Part shown: positions 1 through 8,027 of the stretch, in pieces
Layout of the letters: every line of letters starts with the position of its first letter
How positions within the stretch are numbered: the stretch's first letter is position 1
Assembly: GCA_023269635.1 (NCBI GenBank)
Contig: JAHFPN010000003.1
Coordinates: forward strand, 1 to 53,320
Length of the DNA: 53,320 nt
Reading direction: 5' to 3'
From: Hyphomicrobiales bacterium
Lineage (GTDB): Bacteria; Pseudomonadota; Alphaproteobacteria; Rhizobiales; Xanthobacteraceae
Made by a program: the position numbers and the translations under genes
Notes under the pieces: model-generated
Databases searched by the model: none
Told to the model about the DNA's origin: nothing
Seen by the model: the letters and a program-made list of their open reading frames with translations, nothing else

Positions 1-903
1 GCCGCGCGCGGGCTGGTCGAGGCCGTAACCTGGTCCTTCATCTCGAAGGCGCAGGCCGAGCGCTTCGGCGGCGGCAAGCCCGAGCTCGCGCTTGCGAACC
101 CGATCGCGGCCGAGCTTTCCGACATGCGGCCGAGCCTGATCCTCGGGCTCGCGCTGGCGGCGCAGAAGAACGCCGACCGCGGAATCCCGGACGTGGCGCT
201 GTTCGAGGTCGGACAGATTTTCCTGGGCGACCGGCCGGAGGATCAGTTGATCGCCGCCTCGGTGGTGCGGCGCGGCGCCGCGAAAGCGCAAGGCTCCGGC
301 CGCCACTGGTCCGGCTCGTCCGGACCGGTGAATGCGTTCGACGCCAAGGGCGATGCGCTCGCCGTGCTCGCGGCGGCCGGCGCACCAGTGGATAAACTGC
401 AAATCGTGGCGGGTGGGCCGGCTTATTTGCATCCCGGTCGCTCGGGCACGATCCAGCTCGGGCCGAAGACCGTGCTCGCCCATTTCGGCGAGCTGCATCC
501 TTCGGCGCTCGCGGCGCTCGACATCGAAGGGCCGATCGCGGTCGCCGAAGTGATCCTCGATCGCCTGCCCGAGCTGAAAGGGCGCCCGACCCGGATCAAG
601 CCCAAATTGGAACTTTCTCCGTTCCAGCCGGTGGAGCGCGATTTCGCCTTCATCGTGGACCGCAAGGTCGCGGCCGCCGACGTCGTGCGCGCGGCCGAGG
701 GCGCGGACAAAGCGCTGATCGCGGCGGTCGAGGTGTTCGACCTCTACGAAGGCAAGGGCATTGCTGAGGGCAAGAAGTCGATCGCGATCGCGGTCACGAT
801 CCAGCCGCGCGAGAAGACGCTGACCGACGCCGAGATCGACGTGATCGCCGCCAAGATCATCGCCGAAGTGATCAAGCGGACCGGCGCGACGCTGCGCGCC
901 TGA
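1..903 (+). CDS. pheT: Phenylalanine--tRNA ligase beta subunit (3' part)
   Basis: This is the C-terminal 300 residues of the beta chain of the heterotetrameric phenylalanyl-tRNA synthetase. The reading frame is open from base 1, so the gene starts outside the window. The first part ([13 protein letters not shown], then a [14 protein letters not shown] segment) matches the B3/B4-to-core region of PheT. The last ~95 residues (from [14 protein letters not shown] to KRTGATLRA) are the FDX-ACB anticodon-binding domain that holds the tRNA anticodon stem. The stop codon lies 32 bp inside the 3' end of the convergent minus-strand gene. The partner pheS is expected just upstream, outside the window. 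Identification is firm. Confidence 0.96.
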   Translation, partial: AARGLVEAVTWSFISKAQAERFGGGKPELALANPIAAELSDMRPSLILGLALAAQKNADRGIPDVALFEVGQIFLGDRPEDQLIAASVVRRGAAKAQGSGRHWSGSSGPVNAFDAKGDALAVLAAAGAPVDKLQIVAGGPAYLHPGRSGTIQLGPKTVLAHFGELHPSALAALDIEGPIAVAEVILDRLPELKGRPTRIKPKLELSPFQPVERDFAFIVDRKVAAADVVRAAEGADKALIAAVEVFDLYEGKGIAEGKKSIAIAVTIQPREKTLTDAEIDVIAAKIIAEVIKRTGATLRA

Positions 904-1594
904 GCCCGCTCGCCGAGTCGGACGCAAACAGAAGATCGGCAAAGGCAAAACCGTCGCGCTCCACCGTTTCTCCCACGCGCAGCGGGATCGCCCGCTCGAA
1001 CATGGGTCCGGCGACCACGCAGGTATGGAACTCGCCGTTCTCGCCGCAGGGATCGACGCCGGTCGGAAGCTCGTGGAGCAGCGCCGCATCGAAGCGCCGG
1101 CCCGCGAAGCTTGCCGGCAGCACCTTGAGATCGACCGTGACCAGATGCGCTTCGAGGCCGCCGGCGAGCATGGCGCGCGCGAGCGTATTGGTCGGCCGGC
1201 CCCATAGCGGGAAGACCGGCGCGATACCGGTGCCGGTGAGCTTGGCCTCGCGATAGGCGCGCACCTCCTCGAGGAACAGATCGCCGAACACGATGTGGGT
1301 TATGCCTCGCGTACGCGCCTCCTGCATGGCCGTGGCCATGCGCGCTTCATAGACCTCGTTCGGGCACGGAAAAGGGATCGGCACGATCGTGGCCGGCAAG
1401 CGGGCGGCGGCGAGCTGGGCCATCAGCACCTCCTCGCGCACGCCGTGCATGGACACGCGGGCGAAGCTTTCCGTGACCGTGGTGAGCGCGCCGACGACCT
1501 CGTAGGCGCCGGCTTGCCGCACCTCGTGCAACGCCCAGGCGCTGTCCTTGCCGGTCGACCAGGCGATCAGAGCCTTGCCGTTCATCCGCTGCAT
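872..1594 (-). CDS. ATP-PPase of the diphthine--ammonia ligase family
   Basis: A 240-residue protein of the adenine-nucleotide alpha-hydrolase (PP-loop) superfamily. The N terminus carries the ATP-pyrophosphatase loop ([18 protein letters not shown]), and later blocks ([49 protein letters not shown]) are typical of the DUF71/DPH6-like family. Bacteria lack diphthamide, so the true substrate is unknown; an amidation of a small molecule or protein is an inference from the family. The frame stays open much further upstream, but that overlaps the amine oxidase gene. I chose ATG 1594 because an AGGA lies 11 bp before it; ATG 1585 (MNGKALIAW) is the alternative. The 3' end overlaps pheT tail to tail. 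Confidence 0.82.
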   Translation of the reverse strand: MQRMNGKALIAWSTGKDSAWALHEVRQAGAYEVVGALTTVTESFARVSMHGVREEVLMAQLAAARLPATIVPIPFPCPNEVYEARMATAMQEARTRGITHIVFGDLFLEEVRAYREAKLTGTGIAPVFPLWGRPTNTLARAMLAGGLEAHLVTVDLKVLPASFAGRRFDAALLHELPTGVDPCGENGEFHTCVVAGPMFERAIPLRVGETVERDGFAFADLLFASDSASGLRRAASRRSA

Positions 1595-1614
1595 TCCCGG
1601 TTGTTTCCTGCCGC

Positions 1615-3000
1615 TCACTTTCCACGCCGCTTCTTCTTGGCCGCCTGGGCCGGTGACGAAGGCGTCGCCGGCGCGCCAGCGAAAAGGCGGAGCGCGGCTT
1701 CCGCCGCGCGCTCGCCCGAGGACCAGGCTCCGCCCACGGTGCCCCACTGGGTCTCGTGCGCGGCCTCGCCGGCGAAGAACACCCGGTCCTGGACCGGTTC
1801 CATCAAGACGCGACGGCTCGCGGCCGCCCCCGGCGTCGCCGCCGACACGCCGCCGCGTATCAGCGGATCGGCGCTCCAGCGCACCACCTCGGTGCGGCCG
1901 ATCTTCACGGGCGCGGCGGCGCCGAACTGCGCGGCGATCAGCTCCTTGAGATAGCCAAGCATCGCGGCCTCGCCCGCACGCGCCAGCTCGCCGCCGAAGC
2001 GGCCGGCGAGATCGGCATAGGCGAGATCGCTGCCATTGACGCGGCCGACCAGCGCCGCCGTCCGCTGGTCCGCTACTTTGAAGACGATGCGCTCGTCGGC
2101 GCGAAAGCCGAACGGATTGCCGGCAAGCTCGAACACGATTCGCTCGTAGCTGCCGAGCGAGACGCGAGCGAGCGCATCGGCGGCGCGGCGCGGCAACGCC
2201 GGCCTGAACTCGATCGCGCCCGCGGCCAGCACGTTGGTGGACGCGGTGACGATCACGGCGCGCGCGCGCAAATTGCCGCGTGCGGTTTGCAGCACGACCG
2301 CGCCGCGGCCGCCGGCGTCGATGCTGCGCACCAATGTGTCGAGCTCGATCCGGAGCGGTTTCGCGGCCGCGGCGAGCACCGCGGCAAGGCCGTCCCGGCA
2401 GCCCAAGTCCTCGGTGCGGTCCTCGGCGCGGGCAAAATCGACGCTCGAGACCTCGCCGAGATCCTTGGAGGCGAACAGCGGCCCGAGCACGAAGGCGACG
2501 CTCGCGTCCCAGCCCGGGAGCTCCGGCATCACGCGCGCGGCCGCCACGTCGCGGCCAGCCTCGCCGGCGGCGATAATGGCGCGGCTCGCGCGCCGGAGCG
2601 CGGCGGTAAAATCGTCATACTCGTTGTCGCGCGCCTCGCGCTCGCCGACATAGAGCCGCCGGCCGGGCGGCGGCTCGAACAGGCGGATTCGTTCGGCGCG
2701 CGCGAGCTGCACGAGCGCGCTGCGCCCGCCGCCATAGAGCCGGTGCGCGCCCTGATCGTGGACGATGCCGAATTTTCCCGGACCGCTCCGCACCCGCCCG
2801 CCGATGCGGCCGGCCGCTTCCAGGAGCAAACAAGACCGCCCGCCGGCAGCGATGCGCCGGGCCGCCGCGATTCCGGCCGCGCCCGCGCCGACGACCGCGA
2901 CCTCGACCTCGCCCGAAGCCGGCAGCGCCGCGAGCGCGGGCGCAGCCGCGAACGCCGCCGCGCCGGCCATGAAGCCGCGTCTTGTGATTGCCCGCCGCAT
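1615..3000 (-). CDS. FAD-dependent amine oxidase with a Tat signal
   Basis: A 461-residue flavin monoamine oxidase-like protein. Residues 1-30 form a twin-arginine export signal (ITRRGFMAGAAAF, then an Ala-rich stretch), so the folded FAD enzyme is probably exported to the periplasm. A Rossmann dinucleotide motif follows (VAVVGAGAAGIAAARRIAAGG), then the GGRVRSG motif. The C-terminal FAD signature is clear (RVFFAGEAAHETQWGTVGGAWSSGERAA). The substrate amine cannot be read from sequence. The start is set at ATG 3000, the first codon of the Tat signal; the open frame continues upstream to 3930 but that part is antisense to the YiiX-like gene. The stop lies about 20 bp before the ATP-PPase start, so the two may be co-transcribed. 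Confidence 0.85.
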   Translation of the reverse strand: MRRAITRRGFMAGAAAFAAAPALAALPASGEVEVAVVGAGAAGIAAARRIAAGGRSCLLLEAAGRIGGRVRSGPGKFGIVHDQGAHRLYGGGRSALVQLARAERIRLFEPPPGRRLYVGEREARDNEYDDFTAALRRASRAIIAAGEAGRDVAAARVMPELPGWDASVAFVLGPLFASKDLGEVSSVDFARAEDRTEDLGCRDGLAAVLAAAAKPLRIELDTLVRSIDAGGRGAVVLQTARGNLRARAVIVTASTNVLAAGAIEFRPALPRRAADALARVSLGSYERIVFELAGNPFGFRADERIVFKVADQRTAALVGRVNGSDLAYADLAGRFGGELARAGEAAMLGYLKELIAAQFGAAAPVKIGRTEVVRWSADPLIRGGVSAATPGAAASRRVLMEPVQDRVFFAGEAAHETQWGTVGGAWSSGERAAEAALRLFAGAPATPSSPAQAAKKKRRGK

Positions 3001-3150
3001 CGAAAAAACGCTTCTCTGCCAGTAGCCTAGCACGGGTTCCGGCACCCCGCGACGCACGCCGGCGGCGCCTGTGAACTTTGCAGAAAGGTCGGCCGCGTAA
3101 ACTCCGGGCGCGTGCCGAGTTTCGGGGAGGGTCCGATCGGACCCGGGCGG

Positions 3151-4023
3151 ATGCGGATCAGCGAACGAATCCTGAACTTCCTCGGGGAGCGGATCGCCCG
3201 CTACCTCGAGCAGCCCTCGCCCGGCTATGAGCCGTTTACGCCGAGCGATCTCGGCGCGCTCGTGCGCGCGCTGCGGCCCGGCGACGTGCTCCTGATCGAG
3301 GGCAATAGCCGCGTCGCCGGCGTGATCAGGTATTTGACGCAATCGACCTGGTCCCACGCCGCACTGTATGTCGGCGACACGCTCGGCAAGAAGACCGAAA
3401 CCGGCGAGGCGCACGTGCTGGTCGAGGTGCTCTTGGGCGAAGGCGCGATCTCGGCGCCGCTCTCCAAATACGCAATCTTCCACACCCGCATCTGCCGGCC
3501 GGCGGGGCTCACCGAGCACGACCGCGGAAAAGTCGTGCGCTACATAATCGACCGGATCGGCTATGAATACGATGTCAAGAACATCATCGACCTCCTGCGC
3601 TTTCTCGTGCCGCTGCCGGTGCCGCAGCGCTGGCGCCGCCGTTTGATCGCGCTCGGCTCCGGTGTGCCGACCAAGACCATCTGCTCGACCTTGATCGCGC
3701 AAGCGTTCGAGTCGGTGCGCTATCCGATCCTGCCGCGCATCGAGCTGATCGAGAGCCGCGCGACGCGGCGCGAAATCCTGCACATCCGGCACTATTCGCT
3801 TTACGCACCGCGCGATTTCGACATCTCGCCCTATTTCGCGATCGTGAAGCCTACGATCGAGATCGGATTCGACTACCGCAAGCTGCGCTGGGCAAATCTG
3901 CCGCTGCCGCCCGAGCCGGAGCGGGAGCACGCCCCCCGCCCTTTACGGGCGGGCGGCGCCAGGGCGCCGCTCACCGGCCGCAACCGCGCAAAATCTGAGC
4001 GCGAGACCGCGCTGCCGCTCTAG
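3151..4023 (+). CDS. YiiX/YebB-like permuted papain-fold hydrolase
   Basis: A 290-residue protein with the circularly permuted NlpC/P60 (YiiX) arrangement, in which the His precedes the Cys. The block RPGDVLLIEGNSRVAGVIRYLTQSTWSHAALYVG is characteristic and holds the likely catalytic His (about residue 69). The likely catalytic Cys is in KTICSTLIAQAFE (about residue 178). Family members are amidases or lipid-modifying thiol enzymes; the substrate here is unknown. No signal peptide is visible. I use ATG 3151 (MRISERILNF); a GTG at 3112 in frame is the other candidate and neither has an ideal ribosome site. It diverges from the amine oxidase gene across about 150 bp. The last ~45 residues are Arg/Pro/Ala-rich and look like an unstructured tail. 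Confidence 0.72.
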   Translation: MRISERILNFLGERIARYLEQPSPGYEPFTPSDLGALVRALRPGDVLLIEGNSRVAGVIRYLTQSTWSHAALYVGDTLGKKTETGEAHVLVEVLLGEGAISAPLSKYAIFHTRICRPAGLTEHDRGKVVRYIIDRIGYEYDVKNIIDLLRFLVPLPVPQRWRRRLIALGSGVPTKTICSTLIAQAFESVRYPILPRIELIESRATRREILHIRHYSLYAPRDFDISPYFAIVKPTIEIGFDYRKLRWANLPLPPEPEREHAPRPLRAGGARAPLTGRNRAKSERETALPL

Positions 4024-4033
4024 CCGATCCTGC

Positions 4034-4060
4034 CTCGTCATCCCGGCCAAGCGAGCGAGC
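4034..4060. repeat. REP-like intergenic element
   Basis: The gap between the YiiX-like gene and nth contains CTCGTCATCCCGGCC followed by AAGCGAGCGAGC. From general knowledge this resembles short palindromic repeats scattered between genes in Rhizobiales genomes, where CGTCATCCCGGCC is one arm. Only one arm is obvious here, so the element is probably partial. The assignment rests on memory of the repeat type, not on a search. Confidence 0.35.
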
Positions 4061-4087
4061 TTCCGCCGCCCGCGCGCAGCGGCCGAT

Positions 4088-4810
4088 CTAGACCGTCTTC
4101 TCCGGCCAGCGGCAGAGATCGGAAATCAGACAGCGCGGGCAGTCGGGCGCGCGCGCCTTGCACACATAGCGGCCGTGCAGGATCAGCCAATGATGGGCGT
4201 GGCGCTTGAAGCGCTCCGGCACCGCGCGCTCGAGCCCCTGTTCGACTTCCAAGGGATTTTTTCCGGCTGCGAGCCCGGTTCGGTTCGCGAGCCGAAACAG
4301 GTGCGTGTCAACGGCAATCACCGGCTCGCCGAAGGCGGTGTTCAGCACCACGTTCGCGGTCTTGCGGCCGACGCCGGGCAGCGCTTCGAGCGCCGCGCGC
4401 GTCGAGGGAACCTTGCCGCCGTGCTCGGCGATCAGCCGCTCGGAGAGCGCGATCAGATTCTTGGCTTTGTTGCGATAGAGCCCGATGGTCTTGATCATTT
4501 CGCGCAAGTGCGCCTCGCCGAGCGCCACCATCTTCGCGGGCGTATCGGCGACCGCGAACAGCGCGGGCGTCGCCTTGTTCACGCCGACATCGGTGGCCTG
4601 GGCTGAAAGCACCACGGCAACGAGCAGCGTGTAGGGATCGCGGTGCCCAAGCTCGCCTTTGGGCGCAGGGTTCGCGCGCGCGAAGCGCGTGAACGCCTCC
4701 TCCACCTCGGCCGGACTCCAGGGCTCGAAGCGCGCTTTCCCGGTGCGCACGCTTTTAGCCGCGCCGGCCTTGCGCAGCTTGCCGACCTTGGTCGGCTTTC
4801 TTCCCGCCAT
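4088..4810 (-). CDS. nth: Endonuclease III
   Basis: A 240-residue base-excision repair DNA glycosylase/AP lyase that removes oxidised pyrimidines. The helix-hairpin-helix with catalytic Lys is visible (ALPGVGRKTANVVLN), followed by the catalytic Asp segment (VIAVDTHLFRLANR). The C terminus has the four-cysteine [4Fe-4S] loop with C-x6-C-x2-C-x5-C spacing (starting at VCKARAPDCPRC). An N-terminal basic extension of about 40 residues (MAGRKPTKVGKLRKAG) precedes the fold and is common in alphaproteobacteria. ATG 4810 is preceded by AGGGGA. The gene diverges from the DUF2244 gene with only 22 bp between start codons, so the two share a very compact promoter region. Confidence 0.95.
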   Translation of the reverse strand: MAGRKPTKVGKLRKAGAAKSVRTGKARFEPWSPAEVEEAFTRFARANPAPKGELGHRDPYTLLVAVVLSAQATDVGVNKATPALFAVADTPAKMVALGEAHLREMIKTIGLYRNKAKNLIALSERLIAEHGGKVPSTRAALEALPGVGRKTANVVLNTAFGEPVIAVDTHLFRLANRTGLAAGKNPLEVEQGLERAVPERFKRHAHHWLILHGRYVCKARAPDCPRCLISDLCRWPEKTV

Positions 4811-4832
4811 GCTTCCCCTATAGTGAGAAGCC

Positions 4833-5312
4833 ATGCACGAGCGCAACGACGAACCGACGCTGTTCGAGGCGACGCTCTCGCCCTACCGGTCGTTAAGCCA
4901 AGCCGGCTTCGTGGCGGTGATGGCGGTGCTCGCGGGCGCGAGCTTCGTGGCCGGGATCGCCTTCCTGATGATGGGCGCCTGGCCGGTGTTCGGCTTCCTC
5001 GGGCTCGACGTGGCGCTGGTCTATTTCGCGTTCCGGGCCAATTACCGCGCCGCGCGGGCGTTCGAGGAGATCCGGGTGACGCACAATCTTCTGCTCGTGC
5101 GCCAGGTTTCGGCCAAGGGAACGGCGCGCGAGACCCGCTTCAACCCGCGTTGGGTGCGGCTCGACACCGCGCGCGACGAGCTTTCCGGGGTTACCCGCGT
5201 CGCGCTCGTATCCAGGGGCATACCGCTCGTGATCGGGGCCTTCCTGCCGCCCCTCCACAAGCAAGAGCTTTCGCACGCGCTCGCGGCGGCGCTTGCCACT
5301 GCCCGCGCTTGA
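4833..5312 (+). CDS. DUF2244 membrane protein
   Basis: A 159-residue protein of the DUF2244 family, which is frequent in alphaproteobacteria and has no known function. Two adjacent transmembrane segments lie at about residues 25-48 and 51-68 (FVAVMAVLAGASFVAGIAFLMMG, then WPVFGFLGLDVALVYFAF), separated by a very short turn. A soluble beta-rich C-terminal part follows (from RAFEEIRVTHNLLLVRQ to HKQELSHALAAAL). The gene starts 22 bp from nth on the other strand. It is followed by a DNA alkylation repair gene, but no functional link can be argued from the sequence. Confidence 0.85.
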   Translation: MHERNDEPTLFEATLSPYRSLSQAGFVAVMAVLAGASFVAGIAFLMMGAWPVFGFLGLDVALVYFAFRANYRAARAFEEIRVTHNLLLVRQVSAKGTARETRFNPRWVRLDTARDELSGVTRVALVSRGIPLVIGAFLPPLHKQELSHALAAALATARA

Positions 5313-5361
5313 GGCGGAATCGGGTGGCGCGAGCCTAGGCGGTCTGCTTTGTCTTCCGGCC

Positions 5362-6258
5362 ATGAACGGACTAGTCATGCGCGCCACTGAGCGCCCGATG
5401 TTCTCGCCGCTTGAGGCCGCCGCGGAGGATTACGAGACCGTCCGCCGGGCGATCGCCTATGTGACCGAGCATTTTCGTGAGCAACCCGAGGGCGAGGCGA
5501 TCGCAGGCGCGGTCGGCAGCAGCCCGCGGGCACTGACCGATCTCTTCCGCCGCTGGTGCGGGCTGACGCCCAAGGAGTTTCTGCAAGCCGTGACCCTCGA
5601 CCATGCGCGGAAGCTCTTGCGCGAGACGCCGAGCGTCTTGGAGGCGAGCTACGAGCTGGGGTTTTCCGGACCCGGACGGCTGCATGACCTTTTCGTCGTG
5701 CACGAGGCGATGTCGCCGGGCGAATGGAAGACCGGCGGCGCCGGGCTTACGATTTCCTATGGCCTGCATCCCTCGCCGTTCGGCACTGCGGTCGTGCTCG
5801 CCACCGAGCGCGGGCTTTGCGGACTCGCCTTCGCCGACCGCGGCGAGGAACCGGCGACGCTCGAGGAGCTACGCGGTCGTTGGCCGAATGCAGAGCTGGT
5901 CGAAAGCGCGGCGCACACTCTGGCTTATGCGCAGCGTATCTTCGATCCGGCGCGCTGGCGCGAGGACCAGCCGCTGCGCGTGGTGCTGATCGGCACCGAC
6001 TTCGAGATCCGGGTCTGGGAGACGCTGTTGTCGATTCCGCTCGGCCGCAAGTCTACGTACTCGCGCGTCGCGAACGAGATCGGCCGGCCCAAAGCCGCGC
6101 GTGCGGTGGGCGCGGCGGTGGGTAAGAATCCGGTGGCTTTCGTGGTGCCGTGTCATCGCGTGGTGGGCGCGAACGGCGCGCTCACCGGCTATCACTGGGG
6201 GCTCACGCGCAAGCGCGCGATGCTCGGCTGGGAGGCGGGGCGCATTCGCGCGCACTGA
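5362..6258 (+). CDS. HTH / methylated-DNA--protein-cysteine S-methyltransferase
   Basis: A two-domain protein of about 298 residues. The N-terminal ~105 residues are an AraC-type helix-turn-helix (IAYVTEHFREQPEGEAIAGAVG through ELGFSGPGRLHDLF). The C-terminal part is an O6-alkylguanine-DNA alkyltransferase with acceptor motif VPCHRVVGANGALTGYHWG. It resembles Ada but lacks the N-terminal zinc/phosphotriester-repair domain, so it is probably a repair protein with a vestigial or independent DNA-binding domain rather than a full methylation-sensing activator. Start choice is uncertain: ATG 5362, 5377 and 5398 are all possible and none has a strong ribosome site. The frame is also open upstream to 5293, overlapping the DUF2244 gene. 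Confidence 0.88.
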   Translation: MNGLVMRATERPMFSPLEAAAEDYETVRRAIAYVTEHFREQPEGEAIAGAVGSSPRALTDLFRRWCGLTPKEFLQAVTLDHARKLLRETPSVLEASYELGFSGPGRLHDLFVVHEAMSPGEWKTGGAGLTISYGLHPSPFGTAVVLATERGLCGLAFADRGEEPATLEELRGRWPNAELVESAAHTLAYAQRIFDPARWREDQPLRVVLIGTDFEIRVWETLLSIPLGRKSTYSRVANEIGRPKAARAVGAAVGKNPVAFVVPCHRVVGANGALTGYHWGLTRKRAMLGWEAGRIRAH

Positions 6259-6289
6259 TCGAAAATCGTCGGCGCGCCGAACGGGCCCG

Positions 6290-7309
6290 TTATTGCGACT
6301 GGGCCCTGCGAGCAACGTTCAGGTTCGGCGGGCCGGCGTGCGGAAAATCGCCGCGGCGATAGGCGGCAAGCGTGGCGGGATCGAGCTGATCCAGGAAATC
6401 CGCAAGCATCGAGTAGGTGACGCAGCGCACCTCGGGCAGACTGCACACGGCGCGGGCAAAGATCATGAGCGCCTGCCGGTAGGCGCCTCCCTGATAGTTC
6501 GCGAAATGATGGCCGATATGGATCGGCGCGCGGTTGCCGGAATAGTTGCTGCGGAAATAGTCGAGATAGGTCTCGATCATCTGGTCGCGGAACAGGCTTT
6601 GCGAGCTCGGATCGTCGATCGCGCGCGAATGCGCAAAGAAGAAGTTGTAGTCCATGGACAACACGTTCTTGCCCGAGCCGTGCAGGCGCAAACCGACCAA
6701 ATTGAAGCGCCAGATGCCGTCGATCTCCTGCGGCCACTCGTTGGCGAGCGCGGTGCGGCTCGCGTCGTAGCGGAAGGCGCGCTCCTTCAGCACCGCATAG
6801 AGGCCAGGGCTGGTGGCGAGATAGGGCGCGCGAAAGCCCGCGACCGGTGCGGAAAGGCCGACGCGTTCGAGCAGGCCGTCATAGGCCTTGAATTCCGCCG
6901 CCCATTCCGCCGCCGACCAGGTCGCGCCGTTAAAGTGACCTACGGCGTGGGAAGCAATCTCGTGGCCGCGGCGATGCAGTTCCTTGGCGAATTCGACGCG
7001 CTTCTGCACGTCTTCGAGCGTGCCGCCGAAATTGATCATGGCCGCGCCCGGCCGCTGGCGCGGCCCGTGGTAGTGGGTGCGCTCGATATCGCCGAGAAAA
7101 TTCACGCCACTAACGAAAAAAGTGAAATGGACGCGCTCGCCGTCGCGATTCATCTCGGCGGCGAAGTCGTTCAGCTCGCGCCAGCGCTCGAGCTCGGTGC
7201 AATTGTCGAAGGCGATGGCGACCAACTGCGGCGGCCGGTCCACGCTCGCGTGCGCAACCACTGAGAGGCTCGCGGTCAGGAAGGTCGAGAGAAGAAGACG
7301 CCCGTCCAT
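6290..7309 (-). CDS. Exported polysaccharide deacetylase-like protein
   Basis: A 339-residue carbohydrate esterase family 4-like protein. Residues 1-22 form a signal peptide. Motif 1, normally TFDDG, reads AFDNC here (D35, N36): the catalytic-base Asp is kept but the metal-ligand Asp is Asn. The His pair of motif 2 is intact (HEIASHAVGHFNG), as is the Arg/Pro motif 3 (GFRAPYLAT). A late HIGHHF segment may supply the catalytic His. The substrate, probably a cell-envelope glycan, is unknown. The only plausible start, ATG 7309, has GGAGG just one base upstream, and this GGAGG is buried in a perfect hairpin. It lies 82 bp downstream of gpmA on the same strand. Confidence 0.8.
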   Translation of the reverse strand: MDGRLLLSTFLTASLSVVAHASVDRPPQLVAIAFDNCTELERWRELNDFAAEMNRDGERVHFTFFVSGVNFLGDIERTHYHGPRQRPGAAMINFGGTLEDVQKRVEFAKELHRRGHEIASHAVGHFNGATWSAAEWAAEFKAYDGLLERVGLSAPVAGFRAPYLATSPGLYAVLKERAFRYDASRTALANEWPQEIDGIWRFNLVGLRLHGSGKNVLSMDYNFFFAHSRAIDDPSSQSLFRDQMIETYLDYFRSNYSGNRAPIHIGHHFANYQGGAYRQALMIFARAVCSLPEVRCVTYSMLADFLDQLDPATLAAYRRGDFPHAGPPNLNVARRAQSQ

Positions 7310-7326
7310 GCCTCCGTTACGGAGGC
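7310..7326 (-). promoter_or_regulatory. SD-sequestering hairpin at the deacetylase start
   Basis: Immediately before ATG 7309 the minus-strand transcript reads GCCTCC, loop GTAAC, GGAGGC, then ATG. The 6-bp arms are perfectly complementary, so the only Shine-Dalgarno-like sequence is paired with an anti-SD arm and ends one base from the start codon. Translation should be low unless the hairpin opens. Confidence 0.5.
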
Positions 7327-7355
7327 CTGTCGGCGGACAAACTCAACGTTTACCT

Positions 7356-7373
7356 CTTGTTAGCCTTAACAAG
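7356..7373. promoter_or_regulatory. Inverted repeat between gpmA and the deacetylase gene
   Basis: A perfect 7-bp inverted repeat, CTTGTTA GCCT TAACAAG. It is AT-rich for this genome, and lies 18 bp downstream of the gpmA stop and about 47 bp upstream of the deacetylase ATG. There is no T-tract, so a rho-independent terminator is unlikely; an operator for a dimeric repressor or a weak transcript-end hairpin are both possible. Confidence 0.4.
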
Positions 7374-7391
7374 CGAGGCGGCGCCGCCTTT

Positions 7392-8015
7392 TCAAGCCGA
7401 AAGCTCCTGCTTCTCGGCCAATGTCGAATCGGCGTTGAGGCGGTAGAGGATCGGCAATCCGGTCGCGAGCTCGCGCTTCACGATTGCCGCGGGCGATAAT
7501 TTCTCGAGCACCATGACGAGCGCGCGCAGCGAATTGCCGTGCGCGGAGACGAGCACGCGCTCGCCGCGGAGCACGCGCGGCAAGATCTCCTGCACAAAAT
7601 AAGGCAGCGCGCGCGCGACGGTGTCCTTCAGACTCTCGCCGCCGGGCGGCGCCACGTCATAGGAGCGGCGCCACTTCTGCACCTGCTCGGCGCCCCACTT
7701 CTTGCGCGCGTCGTCCTTGTTCAAGCCCACAAGATCGCCGTAGTCGCGCTCGTTCAGCGCCTGGTCCTTGAACACGGGCAGGTTCTCCTGGCCCATCTCC
7801 TCGAGCACGAGATCGAGCGTGCGCTGCGCGCGCACGAGCGCCGAGGTGAAGGCCACGTCGAACTTGATGCCGCGCGCCTTCAACAAGCGACCGGCCGCGC
7901 GCGCCTCGGCCACGCCCTGCTCGGAGAGGTCCACGTCGCGCCAGCCGGTAAAGATATTCTTCAAGTTCCAGTCGCTCTGGCCGTGGCGCAAGAGCACGAG
8001 CAGGCGTTCGCTCAT
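7392..8015 (-). CDS. gpmA: 2,3-bisphosphoglycerate-dependent phosphoglycerate mutase
   Basis: A 207-residue histidine-phosphatase superfamily enzyme interconverting 3- and 2-phosphoglycerate in glycolysis/gluconeogenesis. The phospho-acceptor motif is at the N terminus ([19 protein letters not shown]), followed by the [15 protein letters not shown] block that separates GpmA from generic phosphatases. The second catalytic His is in [14 protein letters not shown]. The length is the short (~205 aa) form usual in alphaproteobacteria. It lies 12 bp downstream of dapB on the same strand, a typical alphaproteobacterial dapB-gpmA pair, and is probably co-transcribed with it. Confidence 0.95.
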   Translation of the reverse strand: MSERLLVLLRHGQSDWNLKNIFTGWRDVDLSEQGVAEARAAGRLLKARGIKFDVAFTSALVRAQRTLDLVLEEMGQENLPVFKDQALNERDYGDLVGLNKDDARKKWGAEQVQKWRRSYDVAPPGGESLKDTVARALPYFVQEILPRVLRGERVLVSAHGNSLRALVMVLEKLSPAAIVKRELATGLPILYRLNADSTLAEKQELSA

Positions 8016-8027
8016 GGGCGCCCTCGC

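Noticed and set aside
3001-3930. N-terminal 310-residue extension of the amine oxidase frame
   Set aside because: It is antisense to the YiiX-like gene, and a clear Tat signal begins at ATG 3000.
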